A stretch of DNA of 38,625 nt from an uncultured Burkholderiales bacterium (GTDB lineage Bacteria > Pseudomonadota > Gammaproteobacteria > Burkholderiales > Burkholderiaceae_C): assembly GCA_937864005.1 (NCBI GenBank), contig CALMIL010000109.1, positions 1-38,625 on the forward strand. Reading direction: 5' to 3'. This document shows positions 9,697 through 21,724 of this stretch, piece after piece. The notes beneath the pieces were generated by a model, which was given only the letters and a program-made list of their open reading frames with translations, was not told where the DNA came from and did not search any database. Position 1 is the first letter of the stretch; each line of letters starts with the position of its first letter. The position numbers were made by a program, and so were the translations under genes.

Positions 9697-10305
9697 ATGA
9701 TCCGCACCCGCTGGCACTGGCTTGTCGCACTCGCCGCCGTCCTCTCGCTTTCGGGCTGCGGCTACAACGAATTCCAGCGTCTGGACGAGCAGGTCAAGGC
9801 AGCCTGGTCCGAGGTGCTGAACCAGTACCAGCGCCGCGCCGACCTGATTCCGAACATCGTCGCCACCGTGAAGGGCGAGGCCAACTTCGAGCAAGAGACA
9901 TTGACCCGGGTGATCGAGGCGCGCTCGCGGGCGACGAGCATCAACGCGACGCCCGAACTCGTCAACGACCCGGCCGCGTTCGAAAAATTCCAGCAGGCGC
10001 AGGGCGAGCTGACCGGTGCGCTGAGCCGCCTGATGGTCGTCGCCGAGCAGTATCCGCAGCTGAAGGCGAATGCGGCGTTCCAGGATCTGCGCGTGCAGCT
10101 CGAAGGGACCGAGAACCGCATCACCGTCGCGCGCAACCGCTATATCAAGACGGTCGCCGAATACAACGTGCTCGCGCGCAGCTTCCCGACCAATCTGACG
10201 GCGATGATCTTCAGCTACAGCCCGAAGCCGAACTTCACGGTGCAGAACGAGGCCCAGATCTCGGCGCCGCCGGTCGTGAGCTTCGACAAGGCAGCATCCA
10301 AGTAG
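9697..10305 (+). CDS. LemA family lipoprotein
   Basis: LemA-family proteins are small helical-bundle membrane-anchored proteins of unknown biochemical function. This 202-residue copy starts with a short positive segment and hydrophobic core ending in the lipobox LSGC (Cys21), so it is predicted to be a lipoprotein facing the periplasm. The rest is the classic LemA pattern: FQRLDEQVKAAWSEVLNQYQRR, DLIPNIVATVKG, ETLTRVIEARSRA, QGELTGALSRLMVVAEQYPQLKA and ENRITVARNRYI followed by YN and FPTN. ATG 9697 is preceded by GAAGGAG. It is the first gene of a three-gene run with two TPM-domain proteins; the next begins seven bases after its stop. This lemA-TPM pairing recurs in many bacteria, implying a shared but unassigned envelope role. 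Confidence 0.93.
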   Translation: MIRTRWHWLVALAAVLSLSGCGYNEFQRLDEQVKAAWSEVLNQYQRRADLIPNIVATVKGEANFEQETLTRVIEARSRATSINATPELVNDPAAFEKFQQAQGELTGALSRLMVVAEQYPQLKANAAFQDLRVQLEGTENRITVARNRYIKTVAEYNVLARSFPTNLTAMIFSYSPKPNFTVQNEAQISAPPVVSFDKAASK

Positions 10306-10312
10306 GCAGGCG

Positions 10313-11215
10313 GTGTCGCTTCGCCGGCTGGGCGCCCTGCTGCTCGCGCTGCTGCTCGCGGCGGCGGCCTGGGCGCAGGACGCGGTGCCGGCGCTCACCG
10401 GCCGCGTCATCGACCAGACCGCGACACTCACCGCGGTGCAGCGCGAGGCGCTGGACGCCCGGCTTGCAGCGCTCGAAACCGAGCGCGGCGCGCAACTCGT
10501 GATCCTGATCGTCGCCAGCACGCAGCCGGAGGATATCGCCGCCTACGCGCAGCGTGTCGCCGACAGCTGGAAGATCGGCCGCAGGGAGATCGGCGACGGC
10601 GTTCTGATCGTCGTCGCGAAGGACGACCGCAAGGTTCGCATCGAGGTCGCGAAGTCGCTCGAAGGCGCGATTCCCGATCTCGCGGCAAGCCGCATCATCC
10701 GCGACGCGATCACGCCCGCATTCAAGGCCGGCGACTTCGGCGGCGGCCTGTCGGCGGCCGTCGATCGCATCGCCGAGAGGATCGCCCACGAAGGCCTGCC
10801 CGAACCCGGGCCTGCGGCCGGCACCTCGCAACGCGACGGGTTCGACTGGCAGGATCTGGCCGTCTTCCTGTTCGTCGGCGCGCCGATCCTCGGCGCCGTG
10901 CTGACCGGCATCTTCGGCCGCCGGCTCGGTGCGCTCGCGACCGGCGGTGTCATCGGCGGCATCGGCTGGTGGATCACCGCGAGCCTGCTCGTCGCGGGCG
11001 GCGCAGCGGTGGTGGCGGCGATCCTGGTCGGCGTGCTCGGCATCGGCAGCCGCGGCGGCGGCGGTCCGGGAGGGCGTGGGCCGGGCGGCGGATCGGGCGG
11101 CGGGCCGATCATCTGGGGCGGCGGCGGCTTCAGCGGTGGCGGGCGCGGCGGCGGGGGTTTTCGCTCCGGTGGTGGCGGCGACTTCGGCGGCGGCGGCGCG
11201 TCGGGGAGCTGGTGA
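10313..11215 (+). CDS. TPM-domain protein with glycine-rich C-terminal tail (YgcG-like)
   Basis: This is a 300-residue exported membrane protein. Residues 1-21 form a signal peptide (cleavage expected after AWA). Residues 25-150 are a TPM domain: VPALTGRVIDQTATL at the start, LAALETERGAQLVILIV, then SWKIGRREIGDGVLIVVAKDDRKVRIEV, which is the most diagnostic part of the fold. Two hydrophobic segments follow (about 183-200 and 205-243), then a tail of almost pure glycine with Ser, Arg and Phe, ending GASGSW. The same C-terminal ending is common in this family, so it is probably functional rather than decay. TPM domains have been linked to phosphatase-like activity and to photosystem II repair in plants; the bacterial role is not established. 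The GTG start at 10313 lies seven bases after the lemA stop. Confidence 0.9.
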   Translation: MSLRRLGALLLALLLAAAAWAQDAVPALTGRVIDQTATLTAVQREALDARLAALETERGAQLVILIVASTQPEDIAAYAQRVADSWKIGRREIGDGVLIVVAKDDRKVRIEVAKSLEGAIPDLAASRIIRDAITPAFKAGDFGGGLSAAVDRIAERIAHEGLPEPGPAAGTSQRDGFDWQDLAVFLFVGAPILGAVLTGIFGRRLGALATGGVIGGIGWWITASLLVAGGAAVVAAILVGVLGIGSRGGGGPGGRGPGGGSGGGPIIWGGGGFSGGGRGGGGFRSGGGGDFGGGGASGSW

Positions 11216-11297
11216 TGCGCGCCGCCATGCATCGCTACGGGATCAGCGGCGCCTGCACGCCCGCGCGTGTCGCCATCGGCGGCCCCGGGAGGCACAC

Positions 11298-11804
11298 GTG
11301 AACCGCTGGCTGCGACTCCTCAAGCATCGCTGGCACGACGAGGCCGCCGCGCGGCGTGCGCTCGGCACGGGTGCCGTCGACCGACTGCGCGAGCGCGTCG
11401 CGGCAAGCGAGACCGGCCACAGCGGCGAAATCCGCATCTGCGTCGAAGCATCGCTGCCGCTGTCGTACCTGTGGCGCGGCGCGACGGCGCGCGAACGCGC
11501 GCTGACGCTCTTCGGCAAGCTCGGCGTGTGGGATACCGAGGCGAATAACGGCGTCCTGATCTACCTGCTGCTCGCCGATCACTGCATCGAGATCGTCGCC
11601 GATCGCGGCCTGAACCGGCACGTCGGCGCGGCGCACTGGCAGGCAATCACCGCCGGCATGAGCGAGGCGTTTCGCACCGGCCGTTTCGAGGACGGCCTGA
11701 ATGCGGCGGTGGACGCCGTCTCGCAGGCGCTGGGCGAGCACTTCCCGCTCGCCGCCGGCGAGCGCAACCCGAACGAATTGCCCGACGCGGTGGTGATGCG
11801 CTGA
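11298..11804 (+). CDS. Second TPM-domain protein, short form
   Basis: This 168-residue protein carries a TPM domain without signal peptide or glycine tail. Recognisable parts are GHSGEIRICVEASLPLSYLW, RERALTLFGKLGVWDTEANNGVLIYLLLADHCIEIVADRGL, which parallels the VGDGVLIVVA region of the preceding protein, and FEDGLNAAVDAVSQ near the end. The start is GTG 11298, preceded by GGGAGG at a good distance; the coding frame is open upstream but in a different gene's territory. It follows the first TPM gene by 82 bp and is the third member of the lemA module. A cytoplasmic location is inferred from the absence of export signals. It converges on atpC, with a strong hairpin between the two stops. Confidence 0.87.
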   Translation: MNRWLRLLKHRWHDEAAARRALGTGAVDRLRERVAASETGHSGEIRICVEASLPLSYLWRGATARERALTLFGKLGVWDTEANNGVLIYLLLADHCIEIVADRGLNRHVGAAHWQAITAGMSEAFRTGRFEDGLNAAVDAVSQALGEHFPLAAGERNPNELPDAVVMR

Positions 11805-11810
11805 CGGCAG

Positions 11811-11842
11811 CAGGCCCGTGCGGCTTTCGCGGCACGGGCCTG
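11811..11842. terminator. Bidirectional hairpin between the lemA/TPM operon and atpC
   Basis: An 11-bp perfect stem (11811-11821 with 11832-11842) encloses a 10-base loop between two convergent stops, at 11804 (+) and 11882 (-). The symmetrical position suits a shared terminator. No clear T-run follows on either strand, as is common in very G+C-rich genomes. Confidence 0.6.
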
Positions 11843-11881
11843 TGCGGAACTTCGGGCTGCCGGCGCGCTGGCCGGCGCGCG

Positions 11882-12301
11882 CTACTTGCTGCGGCGGAAT
11901 TTGCGCAGCGCGGCGATCTGCGCCGCCATCGCCGCGAACTCGCCCTGCGCCTTCGCGAGGTCGATCTCGTTCTTCGCGTTGCGGATATCTTCCTCGGCGC
12001 GCTTGCGGGCTTCGTTGGCCGCCGCTTCGTCGAGGTCGCGGCCGCGGATCGCGGTATCGGCGAGCACCGTCACCGAGCCCGGCTGCACTTCGAGAATGCC
12101 GCCGGCGACGAAGACGAACTCCTCTTCGCCGTTGTCGGCGCGCTCGATGCGCACCGCGCCCGGCTTGATGCGGGTGATGAGCGGCGTGTGGCGCGGCAGG
12201 ATGCCGAGCTCGCCCTCCTCGCCCGGCAGCGCGACGAACTTCGCTTCGCCGGCAAAGATGCTGCCTTCGGCGGAAACGACATCGACGTGTAGGGTGGCCA
12301 T
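11882..12301 (-). CDS. atpC: ATP synthase F1 subunit epsilon
   Basis: AtpC is part of the F1 central stalk and modulates coupling and ATPase inhibition. The 139-residue product has the N-terminal beta-sandwich ([54 protein letters not shown]) and the C-terminal two-helix domain rich in Ala, Glu, Lys and Arg ending LRKFRRSK. It is the last gene of the operon; ATG 12301 is preceded by CTGGAGGACTG, a good Shine-Dalgarno match. Gap to atpD is 32 bp. Confidence 0.98.
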   Translation of the reverse strand: MATLHVDVVSAEGSIFAGEAKFVALPGEEGELGILPRHTPLITRIKPGAVRIERADNGEEEFVFVAGGILEVQPGSVTVLADTAIRGRDLDEAAANEARKRAEEDIRNAKNEIDLAKAQGEFAAMAAQIAALRKFRRSK

Positions 12302-12333
12302 GCTTCAGTCCTCCAGGGCGCGACGCTCCGGCG

Positions 12334-14659
<2,326 letters not shown>

Positions 14660-14690
14660 GCCGGTGCTCCTTGTCGCAGGTCGGGGGGTA

Positions 14691-16244
<1,554 letters not shown>

Positions 16245-16284
16245 GGTGTTCTCCGGTTCACGCCGGGGCGCCGCTGGCGGCCCC

Positions 16285-16818
16285 TCAGGCGGTTAACGCG
16301 ACTTTCATTTGTTCCAGACGGGCCCTGACCGAGGTATCGAGCACCTCGTCGCCGACGATCGCGCGAATGCCGCCGATCAGTGCGGGATCGACGACGACCC
16401 TGGCATTGAGCTTGCGGCCGAATCGCTTCTCGAGCGTGGCGACGACCTGCGCGAGTTGCGCGGCGTCGATCTCGAACGCGCTTTCGATCGTCGCGTCCGA
16501 CACGCCGCTGCGGGCATTGACGAGGGCCTGGAATTGCGCCGCCATCTCGGGCAGCGCCGCCAGCCGGCCGTTGTCGATGACGGCGTGCAGCAGGTTGCCG
16601 ATCTTCGCGTCGAGCGTGCCGCCGACCGCGGCGGCGATGACGTCGAAAACCTGCTTGCCCAGCGTCTTCGGGTTGTCGGCGAATTCGCGCAGCCGGTCGT
16701 CTGCGGCGACGACGGCAAGCGCATTCATCTGCTGCGACAACGCCGGCGCGTCACTCGCGCCAACCGCCTTGAACAGCGCCTCGGCGTAGGGCCGGGCAAT
16801 GGTTGCCAGCTCGGCCAT
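16285..16818 (-). CDS. atpH: ATP synthase F1 subunit delta
   Basis: AtpH sits on top of F1 and joins it to the b-subunit stator. The 177-residue protein begins [19 protein letters not shown], which is the family signature, and ends with the conserved [29 protein letters not shown] strand, where the family PxLIGGhhhxxG motif is clear. GGAGGGCTGACG precedes ATG 16818. Confidence 0.98.
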   Translation of the reverse strand: MAELATIARPYAEALFKAVGASDAPALSQQMNALAVVAADDRLREFADNPKTLGKQVFDVIAAAVGGTLDAKIGNLLHAVIDNGRLAALPEMAAQFQALVNARSGVSDATIESAFEIDAAQLAQVVATLEKRFGRKLNARVVVDPALIGGIRAIVGDEVLDTSVRARLEQMKVALTA

Positions 16819-16876
16819 CGTCAGCCCTCCTGCCGCGGCGCGGCGCGGGAAGGGTTCCGCACGCGGGGGCCCATGC

Positions 16877-17347
16877 TCAAAGCTCCGCCTTCAGCCGGCC
16901 GAGGAGTTCGGCATGCACGCCGGCGTTGACTTCGCGGCGCAGGATCGCCTCGGCGCCCTTGACGGCCAGGCCCGCGACCTGCTCGCGCAGCGACTCGCGC
17001 GCCTTGAGCGCTTCCTGCTCGGCCTCGGCGCGCGCGGCGGCGATGATCTTGGCGCCCTCTTCGCTCGCGCGGCCCTTGGCCTCCTCGATCATCTGCTGGG
17101 CCAGATGCTCGGCATCGGCGAGCCGACGCGTCGCGTCGTCACGCGCGGCCGACAGCTGCTGCTCGACGCGCTTGTTGGCTTCGGCGAGTTCGGCCTTCGC
17201 CTTGTCGGCCGCCGACAGGCCGGCGGCGATCTTCTTCGCCCGCTCGTCGAGTGCCGCCGTCACCGGCGGCCAGATGAATCGCATCGTGAACCAGACCAGG
17301 ATCATGAAGACGATCATCTGAAAGATCAATGTCGCAGTGATGCTCAC
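16877..17347 (-). CDS. atpF: ATP synthase F0 subunit b
   Basis: AtpF is the stator stalk. The 156-residue protein has one N-terminal membrane helix ([20 protein letters not shown]) followed by a long charged coiled coil rich in Ala, Glu, Lys and Arg (about residues 30-150). The start is GTG 17347 rather than ATG, with GAGG seven bases upstream; the N-terminus matches the family length, so no earlier start is needed. Confidence 0.97.
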   Translation of the reverse strand: MSITATLIFQMIVFMILVWFTMRFIWPPVTAALDERAKKIAAGLSAADKAKAELAEANKRVEQQLSAARDDATRRLADAEHLAQQMIEEAKGRASEEGAKIIAAARAEAEQEALKARESLREQVAGLAVKGAEAILRREVNAGVHAELLGRLKAEL

Positions 17348-17412
17348 TTTGGTGCCTCATCAATCACGTTGGCTGGCAACCTGCCGCTGCGGCGGGCTGC
17401 CCGATACAGCAC

Positions 17413-17424
17413 GGGCCCGGGCCC
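17413..17424. repeat. 12-bp G/C palindrome between atpE and atpF
   Basis: GGGCCCGGGCCC lies five bases past the atpE stop in the 81-bp spacer before the atpF GTG. In RNA it can fold only as a short stem (about 4 bp with a CCGG loop), extended slightly by flanking bases. Confidence 0.4.
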
Positions 17425-17428
17425 CGGC

Positions 17429-17743
<315 letters not shown>

Positions 17744-17758
17744 CTAGTCCAGCCGGGG

Positions 17759-18631
17759 TCAGTGCGCGTCGTGCGCCTGGCCGATATAGACGAGCGCCAG
17801 CATCATGAAGACGAAGGCCTGGAGAATGATGATCAGGATGTGGAAGATCGCCCAGATGGTGCCGGCGATGATGTGGCCGACGCCGAGCAGGACGCCGCTG
17901 AGCGAGAGGGTGAACGCACCGCCCATCAGCGCGATGAGCAGGAAGATCAGCTCGCCGGCGTACATGTTGCCGAACAGCCGCATGCCGTGCGACACCGTCT
18001 TCGCGATGAATTCGATGATCTGCATCGCGAAGTTGAACGGGTAGAGCAGCCAGTGGTTGCCGAACGGCGCGGTGAACAGCTCGTGGATCCAGCCGCCGAC
18101 GCCCTTGATCTTGACGTTGTAGAAGAGGCAGATCAGCAGCACCGCGATCGACAGGCCCATCGTCATCGACAGGTCGGCGGTCGGCACGACGCGCAGGTAG
18201 GCGTGGTGCGGGTCGTGCCCGGCGGCGCCGAAGATCTGGGCCCAGATCACCGGCAGCAGATCGACCGGCAACAGGTCCATCGTATTCATCAGGGTGATCC
18301 AGACGAAGACCGTGAGCGCGAGCGGCGCGGCGAACTTGCGGCTCTTGGCGTTGTGCACGATGCCCTTGGCCTGGGTGTCGACCATCTCGATCAGCCATTC
18401 GACGGCGGCCTGAAAGCGCCCCGGCACGCCCGACGTCGCCTTGCGCGCGGCGAGCCACATCACCCAGCACGTGAGGATGCCGGTGACCGCGCCCCAGAAC
18501 ATCGAGTCGTAGTTGAAGACCGAGAAATCGACGAGGCCGGTGACCTTGCCGGTTCCGAAGTGCGTCAGGTGGTGAACGATATATTCACCGGCTGTCTGGG
18601 ATTGAGCTTCTGCTGCCGCTTCTGCTGCCAT
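17759..18631 (-). CDS. atpB: ATP synthase F0 subunit a
   Basis: AtpB provides the proton half-channels. The 290-residue polytopic membrane protein includes the PVDLLPVIWAQIFG loop, the essential-arginine helix HGMRLFGNMYAGELIFLLIA and the C-terminal LQAFVFMMLALVYIGQA helix. Length is normal for betaproteobacteria. It starts 28 bp downstream of the atpI stop. Confidence 0.98.
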   Translation of the reverse strand: MAAEAAAEAQSQTAGEYIVHHLTHFGTGKVTGLVDFSVFNYDSMFWGAVTGILTCWVMWLAARKATSGVPGRFQAAVEWLIEMVDTQAKGIVHNAKSRKFAAPLALTVFVWITLMNTMDLLPVDLLPVIWAQIFGAAGHDPHHAYLRVVPTADLSMTMGLSIAVLLICLFYNVKIKGVGGWIHELFTAPFGNHWLLYPFNFAMQIIEFIAKTVSHGMRLFGNMYAGELIFLLIALMGGAFTLSLSGVLLGVGHIIAGTIWAIFHILIIILQAFVFMMLALVYIGQAHDAH

Positions 18632-18659
18632 TTCGTCGCGTCCGTCCGGTTCCAGTCCA

Positions 18660-19112
18660 CTATCGGCGGCGCCACAACAACGCCAGCCAGTTCACCTGCA
18701 AGCACACCGCCATCGCCGTCAGCAACGCCGGCCAACTCAGTTCGGGCACCACCCGCGCCGCCGCCACCAACAGCACCAGCGCCAGCACCCACTTCCCTCC
18801 CGTCCAGGCGAGGAAGCCCAATGCTCCCTCGACCAGCCGGGCCCCCGCAATGCGACCCACGCCCCATGCCAGCAGCGCGGTGGGCAGGACGATGACCGCC
18901 GCGCCATAGAGCGCCGACCAGCCCGCGTCGGGCCCGAAAATGCCCCACGCCAGGGCGGCAACCGCCAATCCCACCAGCGCCTGCGCCGCGACCACCCGCC
19001 ATGCCGAAACCTGAGGGTGCCTTTCCCGCAATGCCCGCGCCTGCGCCGCCGACAACGGGACGGGTTCTTCGTCCTCGTCGTCCCAGCCGCCGTGATCGAC
19101 GCGCTCGTTCAT
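18660..19112 (-). CDS. atpI: ATP synthase assembly protein I-like protein
   Basis: AtpI is a small membrane protein that assists c-ring assembly and is usually the first gene of the operon. The 150-residue product has an acidic N-terminus (WDDEDEEPVPLSAAQARALRERHP), then four hydrophobic segments starting VSAWRVVAAQALVGLAVAALAW and ending LLTAMAVCLQVNWLALLWRRR. ATG 19112 is preferred over an in-frame ATG at 19187, because the latter lies upstream of the promoter -10 box at 19149-19154. AtpI is poorly conserved; the assignment rests mainly on position and topology. Confidence 0.88.
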   Translation of the reverse strand: MNERVDHGGWDDEDEEPVPLSAAQARALRERHPQVSAWRVVAAQALVGLAVAALAWGIFGPDAGWSALYGAAVIVLPTALLAWGVGRIAGARLVEGALGFLAWTGGKWVLALVLLVAAARVVPELSWPALLTAMAVCLQVNWLALLWRRR

Positions 19113-19148
19113 GGTGAGTGCCTGATCCGTCGCCTGCAAAGCCTCGGG

Positions 19149-19154
19149 ATTATA
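19149..19154 (-). promoter_or_regulatory. Perfect -10 box before atpI
   Basis: TATAAT is present on the - strand, 37 bases upstream of ATG 19112, in a 158-bp gap after galM. The -35 region has no good TTGACA match at 16-18 bp spacing. A transcript start near 19142 would leave a leader of about 30 nt, which also supports the shorter atpI start. Confidence 0.55.
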
Positions 19155-19269
19155 CGAAAGCTCCGGCAGGCTCCCGGATTCGTCCACGACCGCCGCGGGT
19201 CGTCAGCCTCGTGCCAGCCTGCTGGCGTTGCATTGCGCCGCTGCCGTTCGGCGCCGCGCCCGCGAACCG

Positions 19270-20160
19270 TCAATGCGTGGTGCTGATCTCGAGCGTCATC
19301 CAGGCGCGGTGGCTCTGCCCCGGCTGCAGCGTGACGAGACCGAGCGCACTCGGCGCCGGCTGGTTGATCGCATTCGTGACGTGACTCACCGGTTCGACAC
19401 AGAAGTAGTCCCTCGCCTGCGGCGTGTAGAGCACGAGGCGGGTCAGCGACGAACGCAGCGTGAGGGCGAAGCGCTCGTCGCGAATCCGCGCCGCGCCGAT
19501 CCAGCCCTCGAAACCATGGTCGTAGTCGAGATGGGCGATATCGGCGTCGACGCCAGGTTGCGGCACGAGTTGCGTCGGCAGCTTCGATGCGTCGATCTCC
19601 CAGCGTCCGCCGCACTCGACGTGCAGGCGGCTGCGCGCGCGCTTCGGAAAGTACGGATGCCAGCCAAGCCCGAACGGCGCCGCCTGGGCCGACATATTCG
19701 TCACGCTCAGTTCGGTGCGCAGCGAGGTTGGCCCGAGTTGAAACAGCTGGCGCGCCTCGAAGTCGAACGGCCAGGCGTCGTCGGCGCGGTGCTCGAGCAC
19801 GAGCGCCACTTCGCCCGGCCCGCTCGGCCCGATGCTCGGCTCGACGCGCCAGGCGCCAAGATGTCCGACGCCGTGCAGCGGATGCGGGCCGGACTCGAAG
19901 TTCGGCGCCAATCGGTACGACCGCCCCTGCCAGTCGAAGCGGCCATGATCGATGCGGTTCGAATACGGCACGAGCGCAAACGAAGCGGCGTCGTGCCACG
20001 ACATCAGCCGCTCGGGCTCCTGCGACCGCAGCACCGGCACGCCGTGATGCCACAGCCCGGCGATCGCGCCGCCGAGGTCCGGCCGCAGCGCCAGGCGCAG
20101 CGCGCCGGCCTTGATCTCGATGCCCTGCGTTGCGGCGCGAACGCTTGTCGATGAAGTCAT
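19270..20160 (-). CDS. Aldose 1-epimerase (mutarotase) family protein
   Basis: Aldose 1-epimerases interconvert alpha and beta anomers of sugars. The 296-residue protein has the family features: VPYSNRIDHGRF with the substrate arginine, HPLHGVGHLGAW with the first catalytic histidine pair, GLGWHPYFPKR with the second histidine, DHGFEGW and the C-terminal VEPVSHVTNAIN whose glutamate is the expected general base. Length is right. The gene follows an HpcH/HpaI aldolase by 21 bp on the same strand, suggesting co-transcription and a role in sugar or sugar-acid use; the exact sugar cannot be read from sequence. Confidence 0.9.
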   Translation of the reverse strand: MTSSTSVRAATQGIEIKAGALRLALRPDLGGAIAGLWHHGVPVLRSQEPERLMSWHDAASFALVPYSNRIDHGRFDWQGRSYRLAPNFESGPHPLHGVGHLGAWRVEPSIGPSGPGEVALVLEHRADDAWPFDFEARQLFQLGPTSLRTELSVTNMSAQAAPFGLGWHPYFPKRARSRLHVECGGRWEIDASKLPTQLVPQPGVDADIAHLDYDHGFEGWIGAARIRDERFALTLRSSLTRLVLYTPQARDYFCVEPVSHVTNAINQPAPSALGLVTLQPGQSHRAWMTLEISTTH

Positions 20161-20181
20161 ATTCTTGGTGCCGTGCGAAGC

Positions 20182-20997
20182 TCAGCGGTCGCCGCCCGTG
20201 CGGGTCCCGCTCGCGAGGGAATGGACGTGCATCCGGTCCTGCGCCTTGAGCGCGACGATCGCTTCCTTCGCGCCGCGGATCAGGTGAGCGAGATCGGACC
20301 CGATGGCGACGAAGTCGAAGCCGATCGCGCGGTACTCGGCGACGACCTCGGCCGTCGCACCGAACGCGCCGACCGGCTTGCCGATCGACTTGCAGCGCTG
20401 CACCACCTGCGCCATCAGATCCATCACCTCCGGATGGGTCGGCTGCCCGACATGCCCGATCGACGCCGACAGGTCGGCGGGCCCGAGGAAGATCGCGTCC
20501 ACCCCCCGCACCGCGGCAATCGATTCGAGCCTGCCGATCGCCTGCACGGTCTCGGGCTGCACGATCAGCGCCAGTCCGCGGTTCGCGCTGCGCGCATAGC
20601 CCGGGTCGGTGCCGAAGCGCGATGCCCGGCCGGAGGCGGACATCGCGCGCACGCCCTCGGGCGGGTAGCGCATCGAGGCGACCGCGGCGCGCGCCGCGTC
20701 GGCGTCCGCCACGCACGGCACCATCAGCGTCGTCGCGCCGGCATCCAGCACGCGCTTGATCGTGACCGCATCGTTGCTGGGCACGCGCACCAGCGGCGCC
20801 ATGCGCGTCGCGGCCAGCGCCTGCAGCAGGTGCACGAGCGCCATTAGGTCGAGCGGCGAGTGCTCCATGTCGATCAGGCCCCAGTCGAACCCCGCGTGGG
20901 CGACGGCCTCGGCGACGAGCGGGCTGGCCGAACTGATCCAGGTGCCGATCGGCGGGTTGCCGCCGCTGGCGCCGAGCAATTGTTTGAACGCATTCAT
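20182..20997 (-). CDS. HpcH/HpaI family aldolase
   Basis: Members cleave 2-keto-3-deoxy sugar acids or 4-hydroxy-2-oxo acids to pyruvate plus an aldehyde, using a divalent metal. The 271-residue protein has GTWISSASPLVAEAVAHAGFDW, the catalytic-type DMEHSPLD (H46), APLVRVP, LDAGATTLMVPCV, the metal-ligand region VQPETVQAI and IFLGPADLSASIGHVG with the conserved aspartate. Length matches the HpaI/GarL branch (about 250-270). Substrate class (glucarate-derived versus aromatic-derived) cannot be fixed; pairing with an epimerase gene favours a sugar acid, as an inference. Confidence 0.9.
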   Translation of the reverse strand: MNAFKQLLGASGGNPPIGTWISSASPLVAEAVAHAGFDWGLIDMEHSPLDLMALVHLLQALAATRMAPLVRVPSNDAVTIKRVLDAGATTLMVPCVADADAARAAVASMRYPPEGVRAMSASGRASRFGTDPGYARSANRGLALIVQPETVQAIGRLESIAAVRGVDAIFLGPADLSASIGHVGQPTHPEVMDLMAQVVQRCKSIGKPVGAFGATAEVVAEYRAIGFDFVAIGSDLAHLIRGAKEAIVALKAQDRMHVHSLASGTRTGGDR

Positions 20998-21034
20998 CGG
21001 AGCAGCTCTCGAGGGCGGAAGATGCAGCGGCGCG

Positions 21035-21532
21035 TCACCCGAGCTCGGCCTTCAGGTAGTGCGCGCCGGCGATCGGGTTGAAATAGTAGGGCGCGATCTC
21101 CTCGAAGCCGAGCGACGCATAGAGCTCGCGGGCCGCCTCCATCTCGTCGAGCGTATCGAGCAGCATCACCGAATAGCCGGCGCTGCGCGCTTCGTCGAGC
21201 AGCGATTGCGCAAGCAGGCGGCCCAGTCCGAAGCGGCGAAACGCGGGCCGCACGTAGAGCCGCTTCATCTCGCAGGCATTCGCATAGTCCGATTCGGCCA
21301 GGCCGCGCATCGCGCCGCAGGCCGCGAGCTCGCCGTCGACCCAGGCGAGCAGCAGCTTGCCCGACGGCGCCGCATAGTCGCCCGGCAGGGCAGCAAGTTC
21401 GGCGTCGAAATTCTGGAACGACAGGTCGACCGCCAGACTCCGCGCATAGTCGAGAAAGATCTCGCGCGCCGCATCGATCAGCGCGGCGGTATCGGCGACC
21501 ACGAGCCGGATCTCCGGAGGGGGAGCGCCCAT
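21035..21532 (-). CDS. GNAT family N-acetyltransferase
   Basis: GNAT enzymes transfer an acetyl group from acetyl-CoA to an amine. The 165-residue protein has the full fold: REIFLDYARSLAVDLSFQ in the N-terminal helices, LLLAWVDGELAACGAMR in the central strands, the acetyl-CoA motif A MKRLYVRPAFRRFGLGRLL with R-R-F-G-L-G at the pyrophosphate loop, and motif B ARELYASLGFEEIAPYY. The acceptor substrate is unknown. It lies 37 bp upstream of the aldolase on the same strand and may share its transcript. Confidence 0.9.
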   Translation of the reverse strand: MGAPPPEIRLVVADTAALIDAAREIFLDYARSLAVDLSFQNFDAELAALPGDYAAPSGKLLLAWVDGELAACGAMRGLAESDYANACEMKRLYVRPAFRRFGLGRLLAQSLLDEARSAGYSVMLLDTLDEMEAARELYASLGFEEIAPYYFNPIAGAHYLKAELG

Positions 21533-21724
21533 GCGGATCGCTTCAGAGTCCGTGCACGGCGACGGTGCCGCCGCTCGATCGTCGGCGCAGGCGTCGTCCG
21601 CGAGCGGTGCCGCGACAGGCGTTCGCGGCGACGGGCTGTGCCCTGCGGGGCGGCCGAGCGGGTGGTTCTGAATCGTTCACTGGCGCTTGCGATCGGTGGC
21701 CCGAGTGTAGGGCCACTTTGCGAC

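Noticed and set aside
11049..11212. Glycine-codon repeats at the end of the first TPM gene considered as a DNA repeat
   Set aside because: They are irregular GGC/GGT/GGG glycine codons in a known glycine-rich protein tail, not a tandem array with a fixed unit.
19113..19187. Longer atpI start at 19187
   Set aside because: It would place the start codon upstream of the TATAAT -10 box and add 25 residues unlike AtpI N-termini.
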